Shown one piece after another: positions 37,291 to 45,725 of a stretch of DNA of 64,000 bases. The first letter of the stretch is position 1. Each line of letters opens with the position of its first letter. Made by a program: the position numbers and the translations under genes. The notes beneath the pieces are model-generated. The model had not been told where the DNA came from and searched no databases. It saw only the letters and a program-made list of their open reading frames with translations. Origin of the DNA: WHSW01 sp963769945 (GTDB lineage: Bacteria; Actinomycetota; Thermoleophilia; Solirubrobacterales; 70-9); contig CAVYOA010000022.1 of NCBI GenBank assembly GCA_963769945.1, positions 1 through 64,000 of the forward strand, in the 5' to 3' direction.

Positions 37291-38166
37291 ACGCCGGGCC
37301 GAGCCGCTTGAAGGCAGTGGTGACAGTGGCGCGGTTCGCCTTCGCCGAGAGCCTGCGCCGGCGGGTATTCGCGGTCGTGGCGGTGCTCACCGTCGCCTTC
37401 CTCATCCTCTACGGCCTCGGCTCGTACTTCGCCTTCGAGGAGATCGAGAACTTTCGCGGTCCGCAGGCGGCGTTTGCCGACGAGCGCACGGTCACGGGCT
37501 CGACCGTCTTCGGCCTGGCGATGTTCGCGACCCTGTTCCTCGGCGCCGTGCTCGCGACCTTCCTCACCAACGGCGTCGTTCGCGGCGACGCCGAAACCGG
37601 CCTGCTGCAGCCGATGGTCGTGCGACCGCTGGGCCGTGGAGCGATGCTGGTCGCGCGCTACGCCGGCGCCGCGATCGCAGCGGGGGCATACGTGCTCGGC
37701 GTTTACGTGCTCACCCTGGTGATCACCGTCGATCACGGGCGACTGGACTCCCGACCACGTCATCGTGCCCGGTCTGGCGCTGGCCGCGGCGATCGCGATC
37801 CTCGCCGCGATCTCGGTTCTCGCCTCCGTGTTCATGACCGCGACGGCGCAGGGCATCGCCGTCTTCATGGTCTTCGGCGCCGGCCTGGTCGCCGGTCTGC
37901 TTGGCCAGATCGGCAACGCGCTCGACTCCGAGAACCTGATCCAGATAGCCGAGATTGCGACCTGGGCGTTGCCGTTCGAGGCCTTCTACCAGCACGGGCT
38001 TTACGAGCTCACCTCCGATCAGATCGGGATCACCGGCGCCATCGTCGAGCTCGGTCCGTTCGGCGGCGCGCAGCAGGCGTCCGGCGGGCTCTTGCTCTGG
38101 GGGCTGGTCTACGCCGGCGCCGTGGTCGGCGCTGCCGTGTACTCGTTCGCGCGCCGCGATCTCTGA
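37287..38166 (+). pseudogene. ABC-2-type permease, interrupted by a one-base insertion
   Basis: Membrane partner of the preceding ATPase. The first part (VFAVVAVLTVAFLILYGLG; FGLAMFATLFLGAVLATFL; YAGAAIAAGAYVLGVYVLTL) and the second part (AAAIAILAAISVLASVFM; VFMVFGAGLVAGLLGQIG; LLLWGLVYAGAVVGAAVYSF) lie in different frames. Removing one G near 37731 (GTCGATCAC versus GTCATCAC) joins them as VITVITGDWTPDHVIVPG and gives a 292-aa, six-helix protein ending at TGA 38164-38166. No other lesion is visible, so a sequence error is likely. Confidence 0.82.
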
Positions 38167-38205
38167 CCCGTACGAGTTGCCGAGCGGGCGACCTAGACTC
38201 GCCCG

Positions 38206-38983
38206 ATGATCGATTCGCATTGCCATCTCAGCCTCTGCGACGGCACCGAGGCCGAGGTGGTCGCCGACGCCGCTCGGGTGGGGTGAGGCGGCTGCTTGAC
38301 GTCGGCATCGACGATGCCGGCAGCGAGCGAGGCGATCGCCAACGCCGAAGCGCACGACGCCGTCTTCGCCTGCGTCGGGCGCCACCCCAACGCGCACGAC
38401 CGATTTCGACGACGCCGCCGCCGCGCGGCTCGAGGAGCTGGCGGCTGATCCTCGCGTCGCCGCGATTGGCGAGACCGGGCTCGACTTCTATCGCGACAAC
38501 GCTCCCCGGGGGGCGCAGCGCGCGGCATTTCGAGCCCACATCGCAATCGCCGCGCGCCTCGACAAGCCGCTGGTCATCCACGTTCGCGACGGTGCCCAGT
38601 CGACCGATGGCGAGGCGCTGGCCGAGACGTTCGAGCTGCTCGCGACCGAGGCCGCTGGTGTCACCGTGATCCTGCATTGCTTTTCGGCCCCCGCGAGCCG
38701 TGTCGGCGAGGCGGCAAGGCACGGCTGGTACTGCTCGTTTGCCGGCAACGTCACCTATCCCAGGTCCGAGGGCCTGCGCGAGGCAGCGTCCGAGGTGCCC
38801 GACGAGCTCCTTCTGGTCGAGACCGACGCCCCGTTTCTCTCGCCTCAGCCCGTGCGCGGGCGGCGCAACGAGCCTGCCAACGTCGTCGCCACGGCCGAGG
38901 CCGTGGCCGCGGCTCGCGGTGTCGGCTACGCGGCGCTCGAGGAGCTCGTCGAGGCGAACGCAGTGCGCGTTTTCGGCTGGTGA
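38206..38983 (+). pseudogene. tatD: TatD family metal-dependent DNase, broken by three indels
   Basis: Metal-dependent nuclease of the TatD amidohydrolase-like fold. Starts MIDSHCHLSLCDG with the HxH metal motif. The frame is broken by a missing G near 38281, an extra G near 38330 and an extra base near 38395. Repaired, it reads as a 258-aa protein with CVGRHPN, IGETGLDFYRDN, LVIHVRDG, LHCFSAPAS and LLVETDAPFLSPQPVRGRRNEPANV, all TatD motifs, stopping at 38983. Three indels within about 115 nt are striking. It precedes rsmA by 22 nt, the conserved tatD-rsmA-ispE order. Confidence 0.85.
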
Positions 38984-39005
38984 TCGCGGTGGAGGCAGCC
39001 CGCTA

Positions 39006-39788
39006 GTGCGCCTGGGCCAGAACTTCCTCGCCGACAGGAACCTGCTCGAGGCGATCGTGCGCGAAGCGGAGTTGGCGCCCGACGACGTCGTGCTCGAGGT
39101 CGGCGGCGGCGAGGGGGCGCTGACGCAAGAGCTTGCCTCGCGGGTGGCCGCCGTTCACGTGATCGAGCTCGACGAGCGCCTGCGGCCGGCACTTGAAGCC
39201 GTTCGCTGCGAGCGCGGAAACGTCGCCCTTCACTTCGCTGACGCGATGCGCTTCGAGCTCGCCGATCTCGATCCGGCACCGACGAGGATGGTCGCCAACC
39301 TGCCCTACGCGATCGCAACGCCGCTGATCATCCGCACGATCGCCGAGCTCGGCGGCATCGGCTCTTGGACGCTGATGGTCCAGCGCGAGATCGCCGATCG
39401 GCTGCGCGCTGCTCCGGGCTCGAAGACTTACGGCTCACCCAGCGTGATCGTCCAGCTCGCCTGCGAGGTGAGGTTGCTGCGGACGGTCGATCGTGCGGTG
39501 TTCACGCCGCGCCCGCGGGTCGACTCGGCGTTGATCGCCCTGCGCCGGCGCGGACCGGCCGCGAGCGCGGCGATCGCGGGGCTCGTGCGCGACGCCTTCG
39601 CGCATAGGCGCAAGTCGCTCGCCCGTTCGCTCGAGCACGCGCGGCCCGGGATTCGCGATTCGGCCCGGACAGCGCTGGAGCAGCTCGACCTGGCTGCCGA
39701 TGCGCGCGCCGAGCAGCTCAGTCCGCGGCAGTTCGTCGAGCTCGCCCGCGCGCTCGAGCTCGATTCGGGCGTGCAGGTGAAGCGGTGA
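39006..39788 (+). CDS. rsmA: 16S rRNA (adenine1518/1519-N6)-dimethyltransferase
   Basis: Dimethylates two adenines in helix 45 of 16S rRNA late in small-subunit assembly. The 260-aa protein starts at GTG 39006 (RLGQNFLADRNLLEAIV, the usual KsgA beginning). SAM motif EVGGGEGALTQELA, acidic HVIELDERL, catalytic ANLPYAIATPLI (NLPY), and the C-terminal domain with FTPRPRVDSALI are present. Its stop overlaps the ispE GTG start (GTGA). Confidence 0.95.
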   Translation: MRLGQNFLADRNLLEAIVREAELAPDDVVLEVGGGEGALTQELASRVAAVHVIELDERLRPALEAVRCERGNVALHFADAMRFELADLDPAPTRMVANLPYAIATPLIIRTIAELGGIGSWTLMVQREIADRLRAAPGSKTYGSPSVIVQLACEVRLLRTVDRAVFTPRPRVDSALIALRRRGPAASAAIAGLVRDAFAHRRKSLARSLEHARPGIRDSARTALEQLDLAADARAEQLSPRQFVELARALELDSGVQVKR

Positions 39789-40627
39789 TCACGCGAGCGC
39801 CGGCGAAGCTCAACCTTTGCCTCTACCTCGGCGGTGTGCGAGAGGACGGGCTGCATGAGCTGCGCTCGCTTTTCTGCCCGCTGCTGCTCAGCGATCGGAT
39901 CGAGATCACCGCGGCTGGGGGGGAGGGCGACGAGGTCGTCTGCCCTGGCGTTGAGGGACCGAATCTGGTTGGCGTTGCGCTCGAGGCACTGCGGGCGCGC
40001 GGCTGGGATCGGCCGGCGATCCGGGTCGAGATCGAGAAGCGAATCCCGATTGCGGCCGGGCTCGGTGGCGGCAGCGCTGATGCAGCGGCCATCTTGCGCA
40101 TGGCAGGAGAGGACGTTCGCGATCTGGCGGCGCTGGCTGCCGGGCTGGGAGCCGACGTTCCGTCGCAGCTCGACCCCACGTTCGCGCTCGTCGGCGGCGC
40201 CGGGGAGCGAGTCGAGGCGCTCGGCTCGCCGGGTGAGTTCGCGGTGGTGATGATTCCCGACGACCATCGGCTCGCTTCCGCGAAGGTCTATGAGGAGGCA
40301 GACGCGCTCGGGCTTGGTCGCGACCAGGACGAGCTCGATCAAATCGAGGATCGCCTGCGACTGGCGGCGGCTGGCGGAGCCTCGCCGCTGGATTACCCGG
40401 AGTTGCTCGTCAACGATCTCGAGCAGGCGGCGGTATCGCTGCTGCCTGCGGTTGCCGAGGCGCTGTCGGCGTTGGAGGAGGTCGGTGCGCGCCGGGCGCT
40501 CGTTACCGGATCGGGTCCGACCGCGTTCGGCGTCTTCGACGACATCGTCGCCGCTGACCGGGCTGCCGCTGAGCTGCCGCCACGCTATGCGAACGCGATC
40601 GTGACGGCGCCGCACCGCCTCCGATAA
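39785..40627 (+). CDS. ispE: 4-diphosphocytidyl-2-C-methyl-D-erythritol kinase
   Basis: GHMP-family kinase of the MEP isoprenoid pathway; phosphorylates CDP-methylerythritol. The 280-aa protein has APAKLNLCLYLGG at the N-terminus, the GHMP ATP loop PIAAGLGGGSADAAA (about 90-104), DVPSQLDPTFALVGG, and C-terminal VTGSGPTAFG. GTG 39785 overlaps the rsmA stop, so translation is coupled in the usual rsmA-ispE arrangement. Confidence 0.95.
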   Translation: MITRAPAKLNLCLYLGGVREDGLHELRSLFCPLLLSDRIEITAAGGEGDEVVCPGVEGPNLVGVALEALRARGWDRPAIRVEIEKRIPIAAGLGGGSADAAAILRMAGEDVRDLAALAAGLGADVPSQLDPTFALVGGAGERVEALGSPGEFAVVMIPDDHRLASAKVYEEADALGLGRDQDELDQIEDRLRLAAAGGASPLDYPELLVNDLEQAAVSLLPAVAEALSALEEVGARRALVTGSGPTAFGVFDDIVAADRAAAELPPRYANAIVTAPHRLR

Positions 40628-40637
40628 TGGTGGTCGC

Positions 40638-42158
40638 ATGAAGCTCGCGGGTGGGGAAAAGAAGGAGGGGCGGCGCGAAAGGATTCGGCTGTTCGCGCTG
40701 ATCGCGCTTTTCGGCGGCGGTTTCCTCGCTTTTCAGCAGCTCGCGCCCAGCCTCGACATCGAGGGCTGGCTCGAGAACCTGGCGGAGGATCTCGGCAACC
40801 TCACTTACGCGCTTGTCGGCCTGCTCGCCTTCGCCGAGACCGGTGCGTTCATCGGGCTCGTCTTTCCGGGCGAGACGGCGGTGATAATTGGCGGCGCGCT
40901 GGCCGGCCAGGGTGAGAACTCGGTCGTCTTGATGCTGGCGATCGTCTGGATCTGCGCCTGGGCGGGGGATTCGGTCAGCTTCCTGCTGGGCCAGAAGCTG
41001 GGCCGGAGCTTCGTCATGACGCACGGACCGAAGGTGAGGATCAGCCACGAGCGCTTCGCCCAGGTCGAGGCGTACTTCGACAAGCACGGCGGCAAGACCA
41101 TCTTGATCGGGCGCTTCATCGGTCTCGTGCGGGCGCTGGCCCCGTTTATCGCCGGCAGCTCGGGGATGCAGTACCGGGCCTTCCTCCCTTACAGCGTGCT
41201 CGGCACGGGGTTATGGGCGGCGACCTTCACCCTGCTCGGCTACTTCATTTCCGACAACATCAATGAGGCGACGGCGCTGGCGAGCAAAGGCATCTTCGTC
41301 TTCGGCGCCGTGGTCGGGACGATCATCGCGATCGTGCTCGCGATTCGGTTCATGCGGGTTCGCGAGAACCGCCGGCGCCTTGCCGCCCGCATGGATGAGG
41401 TTGCAGCGCTACGGCCGGTGATCGAGCTGGCTCGCCGGCTCGAGCCACAAGCGCGGTTCGTGTGGAATCGGCTGACTCCGGGGGCGCTCGGCCTCGAGTT
41501 CACGAGCTTGATGGCGGCGCTCGCTGTTGCGCTGTTCGTGCTCTTCGGTTTCGGCGCGGTGATCAGCGGAGCGCCGGGGCCGACGCCCGGCGACAACTCG
41601 GCGATGAACGCCGTTTCCGAACTACGCGCGGACTGGCTCACCGAGATTGCCAAGGTGGTGACGGTGGGGGGTTCGGGTTTGTTCACGCTGGCGCTGGGCT
41701 TGGTTGCGGGGATCGTGCTCGCCCAGCGCGGCCGGCGCACGGAGGTGTACGTGTTGGTGGCGGCGCTGGCGATCTCTCATCTCGCCGTACCGCTGCTGAA
41801 GGAGATCTATGACCGCCCGCGGCCGGAGGGCGGCTTGGTTGGGGTCTCGGGGGATAGCTTTCCCAGCGGCCATGCCACCTACTCGGTGATTTACACGTGG
41901 ATGGTGTTGACGATCGCGATTCGTCTGCGACCTGGGCTCAGCTACGCCACGGGACTGATCGTGGCCGGGGTGGCGCTGACGGTTGCGGTTGGGCTCAGCC
42001 GGGTCTATCTCGACGTTCATTACCTCAGTGATGTCAGTGCCGGCTGGGGCCTGGGCGTTGCGGCTTTTTCGAGCTGCGCCGCCGTCTCGCTGCTGATCGC
42101 CCACATTCGCCACAATCGGGGGCCGGAGATGGATCGAGGAGAGCGATCACAGAAATGA
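40638..42158 (+). CDS. DedA (SNARE-associated)-PAP2 phosphatase fusion membrane protein
   Basis: A 506-aa protein joining two membrane modules. Residues about 50-250 are a DedA/VTT domain (AFAETGAFIGLVFPGETAVIIGG; IGRFIGLVRALAPFIAGSSGM; SVLGTGLWAATFTLLGYF), a family linked to lipid flipping. Residues about 290-490 are a PAP2-type lipid phosphatase with the three motifs KEIYDRPRP, SFPSGHA and SRVYLDVHYLSDV. The pairing suggests a polyprenyl-phosphate or phosphatidate enzyme that both moves and dephosphorylates lipid; this is inferred from domains. The stop overlaps the next gene's ATG. Confidence 0.9.
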   Translation: MKLAGGEKKEGRRERIRLFALIALFGGGFLAFQQLAPSLDIEGWLENLAEDLGNLTYALVGLLAFAETGAFIGLVFPGETAVIIGGALAGQGENSVVLMLAIVWICAWAGDSVSFLLGQKLGRSFVMTHGPKVRISHERFAQVEAYFDKHGGKTILIGRFIGLVRALAPFIAGSSGMQYRAFLPYSVLGTGLWAATFTLLGYFISDNINEATALASKGIFVFGAVVGTIIAIVLAIRFMRVRENRRRLAARMDEVAALRPVIELARRLEPQARFVWNRLTPGALGLEFTSLMAALAVALFVLFGFGAVISGAPGPTPGDNSAMNAVSELRADWLTEIAKVVTVGGSGLFTLALGLVAGIVLAQRGRRTEVYVLVAALAISHLAVPLLKEIYDRPRPEGGLVGVSGDSFPSGHATYSVIYTWMVLTIAIRLRPGLSYATGLIVAGVALTVAVGLSRVYLDVHYLSDVSAGWGLGVAAFSSCAAVSLLIAHIRHNRGPEMDRGERSQK

Positions 42159-42403
42159 TGGGCATTGCCGCCGAGATCGGCAGCGAGTATTTGCTTTTCG
42201 GCGGCGCCGGCCTGCTCAGCCTGATCGCCTTCACGGCCCTGATCCTGGTCCCGGCGATCGGCTCCTTCGGTCGGACGTGGGAGAAGGCGACGGCGGTCTT
42301 TCTCTCGCTGTTCGTGCTGGTCGCGCTGCTGGCTATCGGAATCGCCGTGGGTATCGCGATTGTTTACAACTGGGACACGATCACCGAGTTCTTCGGCGGC
42401 TAG
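42155..42403 (+). CDS. Small two-helix membrane protein
   Basis: An 82-aa protein with two hydrophobic helices (LLSLIAFTALILVPAIGSF; AVFLSLFVLVALLAIGIAVG) and a short acidic end. ATG 42155 overlaps the DedA-PAP2 stop (ATGA), so it is probably translated together with it and may be a partner. The family is unknown to me. Confidence 0.65.
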   Translation: MMGIAAEIGSEYLLFGGAGLLSLIAFTALILVPAIGSFGRTWEKATAVFLSLFVLVALLAIGIAVGIAIVYNWDTITEFFGG

Positions 42404-42448
42404 CGCAGTCGTCCAAGACGAGCTGCGACGCCGTCCTAGACTGCGACG

Positions 42449-43696
42449 GTGACCTCTAGGGAAGCCATCGGGAAAACTCCTGCAAAGGGGGAGGATGAGG
42501 CGTCGATCGACGCGCTCTCGGAGGCGATCGAGTCGGGTGCGGGGCTGCCGGCTGTGGCGCGGGCGGCCGCAGCTGCGCTCGGCGCCAGCGTGGCGCTGAT
42601 CGATCGTTCGAGCGCGGTCCTCGCGGTCGCGGCCTCGTCGTCTGCCGAGGAGTCGAAGCTGCTCTCAGGAGGGCAGGACATCGGCCGGCTAGAACTGCGC
42701 GTTGCGGATGCGATTGTCGGCGAGTTGCGTTTTCGCGGACGTGGGGGCCAGCCGTCGGCGGGGCTGACGCGCATGGTCTCGACCCTGCTGGCGCTCGAGC
42801 TCGAGCGCTCGCGCGCACCGGAGTGGGCGAGCGACGAGGCGGCGGGCGAGTTCGTGCGCGCGGTGCTGGCGCGCAAGGTGACCGACCGCGGCGACATCGT
42901 CGCCCGCGCCGGCGAGCTCGGCTCGAAGGTGGAGGCGGGCGCCGGCGTGATCCTGGCGCGCGCGGCGCCGCGCGCGGCGCAGACGGAGGATTGGCGCGCG
43001 CGGGTGCTGGTGGTCTCGCTGCGGGCGCTTCGCGCCGCGAGCACGGGCGCGATCGCCGAGCTGCGTGAGATCGGCGATCGAGCAGAGGTCAGCGCGATCG
43101 TGCCGCTGGGCGCCGAAGTGGCGCTAGAGCGCTCGGCGCAGGCGCTCGCGCGTGAGCTGGGCGCGTCGCTGCCGGGCTTTCACGTGACGATCGCGCGCAG
43201 TCGCTGGGTCGCCGACCCAAGCGACATCTACCGTGCCGGCCAGGAGGCGCTGCTGGCGGCCAACGTCGCCGAGGCGGACGGGATCGAGATGCTCGCCTTC
43301 GAGGACACGGGCGCCTACAGGCTGCTGTTGCCGGCGATGAGCGAGGACCCGGGCGAGCTGCAGCGCTTCTATGACGAGACCGTGGCCCCGCTGGCGGCCT
43401 ACGACGAGCAGTACGAGACCGACCTCGTGCGGACGATCGAGGCCTATCTCGAAAACGACGGCAACGTCACGCCGACGGCCGACTTCCTGTTCACGCACCG
43501 CCATACGGTCCGCTACCGGCTCGAGCGCGTGAACGAGCTGTGCGGTCACGACATCACCTCAACCGACGGCCGCGAGAAGCTCGGCCTCGGGCTCAAGGCG
43601 ATGCGGGTGCTCGGCATCGCCTCGCCGCGAGGCCCGGCGAACGAGCCCGGGACCGAGGCAGGGCGTGCGAAGGTGCGGCGCAAGACGGAGGAGTAG
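42449..43696 (+). CDS. PucR/CdaR-family helix-turn-helix regulator
   Basis: A 415-aa regulator. The N-terminal part (about 1-130) reads as a GAF-like sensor (AAALGASVALIDRSSAVLAVA), the middle as a CdaR-type GGDEF-like region, and the C-terminus as an HTH_30 domain (TIEAYLENDGNVTPTADFLFTHRHTVRYRLERVNELCG). Regulators of this group control sugar-acid, purine or amino acid catabolism; the target here is not evident. GTG 42449 starts the gene, and tRNA-Gln follows 37 nt after the stop. Confidence 0.85.
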   Translation: MTSREAIGKTPAKGEDEASIDALSEAIESGAGLPAVARAAAAALGASVALIDRSSAVLAVAASSSAEESKLLSGGQDIGRLELRVADAIVGELRFRGRGGQPSAGLTRMVSTLLALELERSRAPEWASDEAAGEFVRAVLARKVTDRGDIVARAGELGSKVEAGAGVILARAAPRAAQTEDWRARVLVVSLRALRAASTGAIAELREIGDRAEVSAIVPLGAEVALERSAQALARELGASLPGFHVTIARSRWVADPSDIYRAGQEALLAANVAEADGIEMLAFEDTGAYRLLLPAMSEDPGELQRFYDETVAPLAAYDEQYETDLVRTIEAYLENDGNVTPTADFLFTHRHTVRYRLERVNELCGHDITSTDGREKLGLGLKAMRVLGIASPRGPANEPGTEAGRAKVRRKTEE

Positions 43697-43733
43697 GCAC
43701 GCTACGTGACGTTCTAAGGTGCGGTCGTCGCGA

Positions 43734-43805
43734 TGGGGAGTGGTCCAATGGCACGACGCCGGCTTTTGGTGCCGTGAGATCCAGGTTCGAATCCTGGCTC
43801 CCCAA
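43734..43805 (+). tRNA. tRNA-Gln (anticodon TTG)
   Basis: Acceptor TGGGGAG pairs with CTCCCCA (43798-43804), with discriminator A at 43805. The D-arm is GTC...GAC, the anticodon loop TTTTGGT gives anticodon TTG, and the T-arm is CCAGG-TTCGAAT-CCTGG. CCA is not encoded. One pair at the top of the anticodon stem is a mismatch. A short T run follows. Confidence 0.95.
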
Positions 43806-43894
43806 CTTTTCTAGACGTCCTCGGTGACGTCAGCGACTTTGACGCCGATAATCGGGGTCAACCACAACCACGTCCCCGCACGAGAGGAGAACGG

Positions 43895-44263
43895 ATGATC
43901 GATCACGCAGGTTTTGGCGTCTCGAACTACGAGCGCTCGAAGGCTTTCTACACCCAAGCGCTGGCGCCGCTGGGCTTTGAGCTATTGATGGAGCCAATAC
44001 CAGACGCTGGCGGCTTTGGCAGCAAGCGGGACATGAAGCCGTTCTTTTGGATCCACGGTGGCCGGCCCGTCGCCGAAGGTGTTCACGTCGCTTTCACCTG
44101 CGATTCGCACGAACTCGTCGATGCCTTTCACGAGGCGGCGCTTGCAGCTGGCGGCACCGACAACGGTCCCGCGGGACCGCGCCCGATCTATCACCCCAAC
44201 TACTACGGCGCCTTCGTCCTCGATCCTGACAACAACAACGTGGAAGCGGTCTGTCACACCTGA
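43895..44263 (+). CDS. VOC family (glyoxalase/bleomycin resistance/dioxygenase-like) protein
   Basis: A 122-aa single vicinal-oxygen-chelate domain. It begins IDHAGFGVSNYERSKAFYTQAL with the first metal His, and later has HVAFTCDSHELVDAFHEAAL, YHPNYYGAFVLDPDNNNVEAV with the last His/Glu ligands. Members act as metal enzymes or binding proteins; the substrate cannot be inferred. The ribosome-binding site GAGAGGAGAA precedes ATG 43895. Confidence 0.88.
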   Translation: MIDHAGFGVSNYERSKAFYTQALAPLGFELLMEPIPDAGGFGSKRDMKPFFWIHGGRPVAEGVHVAFTCDSHELVDAFHEAALAAGGTDNGPAGPRPIYHPNYYGAFVLDPDNNNVEAVCHT

Positions 44264-44282
44264 GTCACCTACGATTGCGCGC

Positions 44283-45725
44283 GTGAGCGGCGCATCGGCA
44301 AGCAACGGCCTGACCGTGCTCGTGATGGCCGCGGGTGAGGGCACCCGCATGCGCTCCTCGCGGCCCAAGGTCCTGCATCACGTCTGCGGCCGCCCGATGG
44401 TCGCTTGGCCCGTGCTCGCCGCCCGCGAAGCGGGGGCTGATCGGGTCGTCGTAATCGTCGCTCCCGATCGCGACCTCTCCTCGGGCCTCCCCAGCGCGAC
44501 CGAGACCGTGATCCAGCCCGAAGCCGACGGAACGGGTGGCGCCGTGCGTGCGGCCCACGACATCGTTCGCGAGTCTGAAACCGTCGTCGTCCTCTCCGGC
44601 GACACGCCGCTGATCACCGCCGACGTGATCGCTGCCTTGGTCGAGACCCACCGCGCCAGCGAGGCCGGCGCGACAGTGCTCACCGTCGAGCTCGACGACC
44701 CTGCCGCCTACGGGCGCATCGTTCGCGACTCAGACGGCGACGTCGCCCGCATCGTCGAGACCAAGGACCCCGAAAACGCCACCAGCGACGAGCTCGCGAT
44801 CCGCGAGATCAACACCGGCGCCTACGTCTTCGCCGCCGAGCCCCTGGTCGACGCGCTCGACAGCCTCGCCGCCGACAGCGCCAGCGGCGAGTACTTCCTC
44901 CCCGACGTCCTGCCGCTCCTGCGCGAGGGCGGCGGCCGAGTCGTCGCTCACCTCGCCGACGATCCCAACGTCAATCTCGGCATCAACCACCGCGGCGACC
45001 TCGCCCTCGCCACGGCCGAGGCTCGCCGTCAGATCCTCGAGCGCCACATGCTTGCCGGCGTCACGATCGTCGATCCCGATTCCACCTGGATCGACGCCGA
45101 CGTCGAGATCGCCGCCGACGTCACGATCGAGCCCGCAACGACGCTGCGCGGCGCGACGTCGATCGGATCCGACTCGATTATCGGGCCTTACTCGACGGTA
45201 ATCGACTCTGAGATCGGCTACGGCGCTCGCGTCGTCCACTCCTACATCGTCGAGTCCGAGATCGGCAATGCCGCGACCGTTGGCCCCTTCACCCACCTGC
45301 GCCCCGGCTCGGCGCTGGCAACCGACGCCAAGGCCGGCAGCTTCGTCGAGATCAAGAACTCGCAGATCGGTGAGGGCGCCAAGGTGCCGCACCTCGCCTA
45401 CGTCGGCGACGCCGAGATCGGCGCCGGCGCCAACTTCGGCGCCGGCAGCATCACCGCGAATTACGACGGCAAGACCAAGAACCGGACAAAGATCGCAGAG
45501 GATGCGCGCATCGGGGTCAACAACTCGCTCGTCGCGCCGGTCACGATAGGCGAGGGCGCTTACACTGGCGCCGGCGCGGTGATCCGCGAGGACGTGCCCG
45601 ACGCAGCGCTTGCGGTGTCGTCGAACGACCAGCGAAACATCGAGGGATACGCAACGAGGAAGGCGAGCGAAGCTCCCGACGAGTCCGGGGGCGCGGAGCG
45701 AAGCAATGACGACGACCCTCGATGA
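44283..45725 (+). CDS. glmU: Bifunctional UDP-N-acetylglucosamine pyrophosphorylase/glucosamine-1-phosphate acetyltransferase
   Basis: Makes UDP-GlcNAc for peptidoglycan in two steps. The 480-aa protein begins at GTG 44283. The uridyltransferase domain has VLVMAAGEGTRMRSSRPKVLH (split: MAAGEGTRM), EADGTGGAVRAA, SGDTPLI and EINTGAYVF. The left-handed beta-helix acetyltransferase from about 255 on contains hexapeptide repeats, HLRPGS, VEIKNSQIG, HLAYVGDAEIG and SITANYDGKTKNRT. The C-terminus is acidic and disordered. The prs start lies 20 nt inside its end, so translation is coupled. Confidence 0.95.
   Translation: MSGASASNGLTVLVMAAGEGTRMRSSRPKVLHHVCGRPMVAWPVLAAREAGADRVVVIVAPDRDLSSGLPSATETVIQPEADGTGGAVRAAHDIVRESETVVVLSGDTPLITADVIAALVETHRASEAGATVLTVELDDPAAYGRIVRDSDGDVARIVETKDPENATSDELAIREINTGAYVFAAEPLVDALDSLAADSASGEYFLPDVLPLLREGGGRVVAHLADDPNVNLGINHRGDLALATAEARRQILERHMLAGVTIVDPDSTWIDADVEIAADVTIEPATTLRGATSIGSDSIIGPYSTVIDSEIGYGARVVHSYIVESEIGNAATVGPFTHLRPGSALATDAKAGSFVEIKNSQIGEGAKVPHLAYVGDAEIGAGANFGAGSITANYDGKTKNRTKIAEDARIGVNNSLVAPVTIGEGAYTGAGAVIREDVPDAALAVSSNDQRNIEGYATRKASEAPDESGGAERSNDDDPR

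Noticed and set aside
36448..38166. The ABC pair as the missing engine of the Mce cluster
   Set aside because: The ATPase and permease are of the ABC-2 exporter type, not MlaF/MlaE-like, and lie beyond a terminator and several housekeeping genes.
43824..43831. TGACGTCA palindrome upstream of the VOC gene
   Set aside because: An 8-nt palindrome is expected by chance at this length and composition, and no second site or regulator supports it.
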